64,000 nucleotides of DNA from Fen-1258 sp964449775. Its GTDB lineage: Bacteria > Bacteroidota > Ignavibacteria > Ignavibacteriales > Melioribacteraceae. The translations under genes were made by a program, and so were the position numbers. The stretch covers positions 98,677 to 162,676 of the forward strand of contig CAYVBQ010000003.1 of NCBI GenBank assembly GCA_964449775.1, read 5' to 3'. The notes beneath the pieces were generated by a model, which worked only from the letters and a program-made list of their open reading frames with translations, was not told the origin of the DNA and made no database searches. Of the stretch, positions 60,192 to 64,000 are shown piece after piece; within the stretch, counting starts at the first letter, position 1; each line of letters begins with the position of its first letter.

Positions 60192-61061
60192 TTATTGATT
60201 CCCAAGAATCAAAGGTAATCCACTTTTTCCACTTCCAATAACAACAATTTTAGCATTGGTCGAGCTCGCTAATTTTTCCGTTGCTTCAATCCCTTTCCAT
60301 TGTAAATAGTTTTGGCTAATTCCTCTGGCAACTATCTCTTGAAAATCAGCAATACCTTTTGCTTCGATACGTTTACGGTCTGCTTCCTGTTCCTCTTTCT
60401 TCAAAACAAATTGCATTTGTTGACTGGCTTGTTCTGCCTGAAGTTTTTGCTCGATTGATGCAGTGAGTCCTGTTGGTAAAATGATCTGTCTCATTGGTGC
60501 CGATTCGATTGTAATACCGCGTGGACCAACCAATTTTTCTAACTCGTCTTTCATCTCTGTAGCCAACTGTTCGCGGGAAGCAGTGTAAAGAGCTTTTGCA
60601 TCATACCTCGATGTTACGCCTCGGACAACTGAGCGGAATTGAGGTACAAGGATTATCTCTTCGTAATTCTGACCTACTGATTTGTAAATCTTTGACGCAT
60701 TTTCGGGATCAAGACTATATAGTAAACTAATTTCAAGTTGAACGCTCATTCCTTCTTTAGACGGAACATTCATGTTCTCTTTCAATTCTTGGGTCTTGAT
60801 GCTGAATTTAATTACATTAGCTATCGGGTTAACAAAATTGACACCGGATTTTAAAGTAATATTACTAACGCTTCCCAGAAAATCCACAACGCCAACAGTT
60901 CCGGCAGGTACAACGGTAAAACATTGAGCCAGAATAAGAATTCCACCAATCGTAATTCCGATAAGTGAAAATTTTGCTTCTTGAATTTTTCCGCTCTTTT
61001 TTGAACTGAAATAAACAAAAACCGATCCGACCAATAATATAAGTGCAATTATGAATAACAT
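60192..61061 (-). CDS. Prohibitin/SPFH-domain membrane protein
   Basis: 289 residues. Two N-terminal hydrophobic segments (MLFIIALILLVGSVFVYF and LIGITIGGILILAQCFTVV), then the SPFH domain: VPAGTVGVVDFLGSVSNITL, VNPIANVIKFSIKTQELK, VQLEISLLYSLDPENASKI, FRSVVRGVTSRYDAKALY and RGITIESAPMRQIILP. A Glu/Gln-rich coiled coil (EQKLQAEQASQQMQFVLKKE) follows. Such proteins form ring assemblies at the membrane and often bind FtsH-type proteases. It stands alone; the 380 bases upstream (61062-61443) hold no gene that I can see. Confidence 0.93.
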   Translation of the reverse strand: MLFIIALILLVGSVFVYFSSKKSGKIQEAKFSLIGITIGGILILAQCFTVVPAGTVGVVDFLGSVSNITLKSGVNFVNPIANVIKFSIKTQELKENMNVPSKEGMSVQLEISLLYSLDPENASKIYKSVGQNYEEIILVPQFRSVVRGVTSRYDAKALYTASREQLATEMKDELEKLVGPRGITIESAPMRQIILPTGLTASIEQKLQAEQASQQMQFVLKKEEQEADRKRIEAKGIADFQEIVARGISQNYLQWKGIEATEKLASSTNAKIVVIGSGKSGLPLILGNQ

Positions 61062-61443
61062 ACTTCCTCCTTGGATGTTTTGTTCTAAAATAGATATAAC
61101 AAGATAAGTATAATGATATCAAAGGAGAAGTCGGGTGATTCTTAAAACAAATTTGTAAAAGTTATTTTGTCTGAAGCAGGTATCATTCTTTAAAAATATT
61201 TTTGAGCTGATTTTGATTTGAGAGTTATTCTTATATCTAACAACCCATCTTAAGCATGAAATGCTATTTTAAATTCCGCTCCACAATTACTGGTGAAAAC
61301 AAATTTTCCGTGCATCTATTCAGACATCATTTTAACTAATTAGTCGTTCCTTAAAAAGTCATTTTGGAATTTGAAGTTAATAAGATTGCCTCCAAAAGTC
61401 TAAAAATGTGTAATTCAAAGTTTTAGATTCTACTCCAATAATA
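61062..61443. other. Gene-free region
   Basis: About 380 AT-rich bases with no convincing gene, repeat or terminator. The promoter for the prohibitin-like gene is expected near 61070-61120; GGAGGAAG directly precedes its ATG on the minus strand. Confidence 0.5.
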
Positions 61444-63801
61444 TTATGATTTTATTAATGCACCGTTGGATCTTACAGCATGACGGCTATTTCCATTGTT
61501 TTTTTGAATTGCACTGTTATGCGAACCTGCTTCATTAATCTTAAACTGGGCAACAAGATTTTGCAAATTAACAGTCAAATTATTCAAGTCTTCTGCAGCC
61601 CTGGCAATTTGCTGAACACCTGTGGCGCTTTGATTTGCCACACTGCTTATGCCTTCGATATTTTTGCTTATCTGTTCTGCCGCAGATGATTGTTCTTCGC
61701 TTGCTGCTGCTACTTGAGATATATTATCAACTACTTCTTTTGAACTGCTTATAATTTGGTTAAGAGCTTCGCCCGCTTTTTGTGCAAGCTGTTTACCCTC
61801 ATTAACTTCTTCAGTTCCTTTTTCCATTGAAACAACTGCGTTGTTTGTATCTTTTTGTATCTGCTTGATCATTATTGCAATTTCTTTAGTCGCTTTGGTT
61901 GTTCTCTCGGCTAATTTTCTAACTTCGTCTGCTACAACTGCAAAACCTCTTCCTTGTTCTCCGGCGCGTGCGGCTTCGATGGCGGCATTTAATGCAAGCA
62001 AGTTCGTCTGATCTGCTATATCATCAATCACCTGAACAATCTCGCCTATCTTATCGCTGCTGCTTCCTAATTCTTTTACCGTCTCTGCGGCTTGTGTAAC
62101 TACATCAGCAATTCTATTCATTCCGCTGATAGTATCGCTTACAACCTTTCCTCCGTCTCGCGCAATATTTCCCGAAGTCTTTGCTGTTTCCGATGCACGT
62201 GTTACATTCGAGGTAGTTTCGAGAATCGTTTTTGTCATTTCTTCAACTGCACCGGCAACTTCGGTAGTTTGAGCGCTCTGCTCTTGTGCGCCTGCAGCTA
62301 ATTCTTCCGTACTCGATGAGATCTCACTGCTTGCGCTTGCCGCAGCTTGAACTGCTTCGGTTACTTGTTCAATCATTTTTCTTATATTCAGAACCACTCT
62401 ATTGAATCCGCTAAAAAGTGATCCTATAACGTCATCTTTTTCTTTTTCAAGTTGAACGGTCAAATCGCCGTTAGCGAATTTATCCATTTCGGTCAATATC
62501 ATTTCAGCACTTCTTTCTAAATACTTTCTTTGTTCTTCGGACTCCTTAACAGCTTCTTCAACTTTTCTTTCAACACCGGCTTTTTCTTCACGCAATTCTT
62601 GACCGGCTTCTCTTATATTCTCAACCATTTTATTAAATGCGGAAGATAGTTTTCCAACTTCATCATTAGAAACGTAGTCAACCGACTGGTTTAGATCACC
62701 CATACTTACTTTAGTTGCGGCATCTGCAAGCATGATAACCGGCCGGGTGATCAGGCGGGCTATCCATATAGAAGTAAATACGATTAATGCTAATATTGCC
62801 AACGTCAAAGCGGAAAAAAACAGACTTTTTGTGCTTGCTGCATTTTGTTCCTCTGCAAGTCTATGAGCTTCATAGCTGACAGTTTCAGATACTTTTAATA
62901 TGGAATTAATAGCATGGGTTGACTGTTCAATCCATTCAGAAGTAGTAAGCGGATAAGCGCTTTTATTTTGACCGGCTTTATACACAGCTTCCCTTGTTCG
63001 CTGAAAATCTATCAGAAAAGTACTTTCCATATTGTTAATAGCATCCCTGATATCAGGGGTTAAATTAGAATTATTTCTTATATCAAGAATAGCGCGGGTA
63101 TTCTCTTCAACAACTCCGCGATATCTCATCAAATTATTTAACTGCTCACTACTGATTGGCAGACCGGAACCGATAACTGCACCTAATCCGGCTCTTTCAC
63201 GTCCTGCAAATTCACTGGCATAAAAAATAGCGTTTTTTACTATGCTGTTGAATCCCAGCACTCTTTCTAATTGGTTATCCGAAACAAAGAGCGCATTTGC
63301 AAGTTCGTTGCTTTTCATTATAAGGTCGGTTTGAACTTTAATCCAGGATTGTATAAACTGCTTATCGGCTGCAGATATTGTTAATATCAGATCGGCTTGT
63401 TTTCTCATTTCATCTCTTCTGTTTCGAACTTGTTCCAGTTCTGCATATTTTTTTGAGGCGTCTTCATTTTGGGCTGCTAATTCTTTAGCAATTGCAAGAG
63501 CGGAATCTAAATAAGAATCACCTGTTTGACGAAGAGAAGCTATTTTGGAATAGGTATTTTTATCATTCGGGTTTGCTAGTACAGTTGCTGTAGCGCCTCT
63601 CTCAAAAGCTTCTTGACCGGCAGCTAATAGAATGTAATCTGAAGCTTTATTAGCATCTGCCATATCGCTTGAACGCGAATAATTATTCGATGAAGATATA
63701 ATAGAAATTGCTATTTCAAAAAGAGCTATTATACTAATTAGACCAACAATAACGCCTAATTTTCTACCTACTCTTAAATCCTTTAATACTTTAGTTACCA
63801 T
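61444..63801 (-). CDS. Methyl-accepting chemotaxis protein with NIT-like sensor domain
   Basis: 785 residues. First membrane helix (LGVIVGLISIIALFEIAISI, near residue 14) and second (LFFSALTLAILALIVFTSIW, about 325) enclose a ~290-residue helical periplasmic domain with QEAFERGATATVLANPNDK, resembling NIT-type sensor domains. HAMP follows (RLITRPVIMLADAATKVSMG), then a second HAMP-like stretch (MILTEMDKFANGDLTVQLEK). The signalling domain ends near 760 with IDDIADQTNLLALNAAIEAA, GRGFAVVADEVRKLAERT. No NWETF-type pentapeptide for CheR is present at the C-terminus. It signals to CheA/CheW. No chemotaxis kinase genes adjoin. Confidence 0.93.
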   Translation of the reverse strand: MVTKVLKDLRVGRKLGVIVGLISIIALFEIAISIISSSNNYSRSSDMADANKASDYILLAAGQEAFERGATATVLANPNDKNTYSKIASLRQTGDSYLDSALAIAKELAAQNEDASKKYAELEQVRNRRDEMRKQADLILTISAADKQFIQSWIKVQTDLIMKSNELANALFVSDNQLERVLGFNSIVKNAIFYASEFAGRERAGLGAVIGSGLPISSEQLNNLMRYRGVVEENTRAILDIRNNSNLTPDIRDAINNMESTFLIDFQRTREAVYKAGQNKSAYPLTTSEWIEQSTHAINSILKVSETVSYEAHRLAEEQNAASTKSLFFSALTLAILALIVFTSIWIARLITRPVIMLADAATKVSMGDLNQSVDYVSNDEVGKLSSAFNKMVENIREAGQELREEKAGVERKVEEAVKESEEQRKYLERSAEMILTEMDKFANGDLTVQLEKEKDDVIGSLFSGFNRVVLNIRKMIEQVTEAVQAAASASSEISSSTEELAAGAQEQSAQTTEVAGAVEEMTKTILETTSNVTRASETAKTSGNIARDGGKVVSDTISGMNRIADVVTQAAETVKELGSSSDKIGEIVQVIDDIADQTNLLALNAAIEAARAGEQGRGFAVVADEVRKLAERTTKATKEIAIMIKQIQKDTNNAVVSMEKGTEEVNEGKQLAQKAGEALNQIISSSKEVVDNISQVAAASEEQSSAAEQISKNIEGISSVANQSATGVQQIARAAEDLNNLTVNLQNLVAQFKINEAGSHNSAIQKNNGNSRHAVRSNGALIKS

Positions 63802-63875
63802 TATATTTTCCTTTCTATAGTATTGTCAGTTAACTTTTTTTGTGCCAAGATATTTCTAAATAATTTTTTCCATTC

Positions 63876-63937
63876 ACCCCGTTGGATAACTTATTTTTAT
63901 AGTCAATGATATTTTTTAAAAGTATATCCAACGGGGT
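63876..63937. repeat. 13-bp inverted repeat ACCCCGTTGGATA
   Basis: ACCCCGTTGGATA (63876-63888) and its exact complement TATCCAACGGGGT (63925-63937) enclose 36 AT-rich bases. The element lies in the leader region of the chemoreceptor gene (minus strand). The outer flanks contain the start of the tandem repeat. Could be a repeat unit or an operator. Confidence 0.65.
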
Positions 63938-63940
63938 AAA

Positions 63941-64000
63941 CATCATCCATCATCCATCTTCCATCATCCATCTTCCATCATCCATCTTCCATCATCCATC
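63941..64000. repeat. 14-bp tandem repeat (CATCCATCTTCCAT), runs off the window
   Basis: The last 60 bases are units of CATCCATCTTCCAT, at least three full copies plus partial ones at both ends; the array continues past position 64000. It is C/T/A-only on this strand. There is no coding frame of interest in the visible part. Confidence 0.9.

Noticed and set aside
63941..64000. Possible CRISPR or coding repeat at the window end
   Set aside because: The unit is 14 bases with no spacers, a simple tandem repeat.

Overview
The window is AT-rich bacterial chromosome, most likely from the Ignavibacteria/Chlorobi side of Bacteroidota. Pointers are an IspG with the long insertion seen in Chlorobi, Bacteroidetes and plants, TonB-dependent receptors with carboxypeptidase-like N-terminal domains, a DUF4249 lipoprotein, a HYC_CC_PP/HMA/TonB metal cluster, and a flagellum plus a chemoreceptor (rare in classical Bacteroidetes, present in Ignavibacterium-like organisms). 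The taxon is inferred from gene content only. I see no rRNA, tRNA or CRISPR array.

Layout. 0-2.4 kb: a membrane coiled-coil protein cut by the window edge, a probably N-truncated hypothetical, and about 0.8 kb of small palindromic repeats. 2.4-12.1 kb: a compact co-directional sugar and glycosyltransferase locus (WecB-like 2-epimerase, two SDRs, an RmlC-like cupin, a 1607-residue methyltransferase-GT2-GT4-GT4-TPR protein, a GT2-TPR protein). It runs straight into the flagellar filament genes at 12.3-16.4 kb (flagellin, FliS, FliD, a FliT/FlgN-like protein, FlgM, a CheY-like receiver). The flagellin has a sigma-28 type promoter. The order suggests a flagellin glycosylation locus.

16.4-22.5 kb is a scrambled mutasome locus. 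dinB and the start of dnaE2 lie on the minus strand. The dnaE2 middle fragment is 2 kb further on, separated by a foreign block (TrmB remnant, AlbA_2/ATPase regulator, 3-TM holin-like gene). The dnaE2 C-terminal half is on the opposite strand beyond dinB. An insertion/deletion plus a roughly 4 kb inversion explains this.

22.5-28 kb: DUF72 protein, small Cys protein, RhlE helicase with YwbE, and a YbiT-like ABC-F protein with a degenerate second Walker A. 28.1-30.3 kb: a three-gene pseudopilin-like operon, possibly also behind a sigma-28 promoter. 30.8-39.9 kb: FMN reductase, MauE/DoxX-thioredoxin fusion, pabA/pabB/pabC, zinc-ribbon coiled-coil protein, Nif3-like protein, IspG, PfpI. 40.2-41.8 kb: a PLD-type nuclease plus an HNH endonuclease cut off inside its catalytic domain, then dnaG and a GH13 amylase. 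45-51 kb: outer-membrane protein, receiver, carB-carA. 51.5-56 kb: TonB receptor, DUF4249, RlpA, small membrane protein, TlpA. 56.4-60.1 kb: DUF971 and a heavy-metal (probably copper) uptake cluster. 60.2-63.8 kb: prohibitin-like protein and a chemoreceptor. The window ends in a 14-bp tandem repeat.

Most intergenic spaces hold several families of short palindromic repeats, some inserted inside one another. They are the commonest non-genic structure here.
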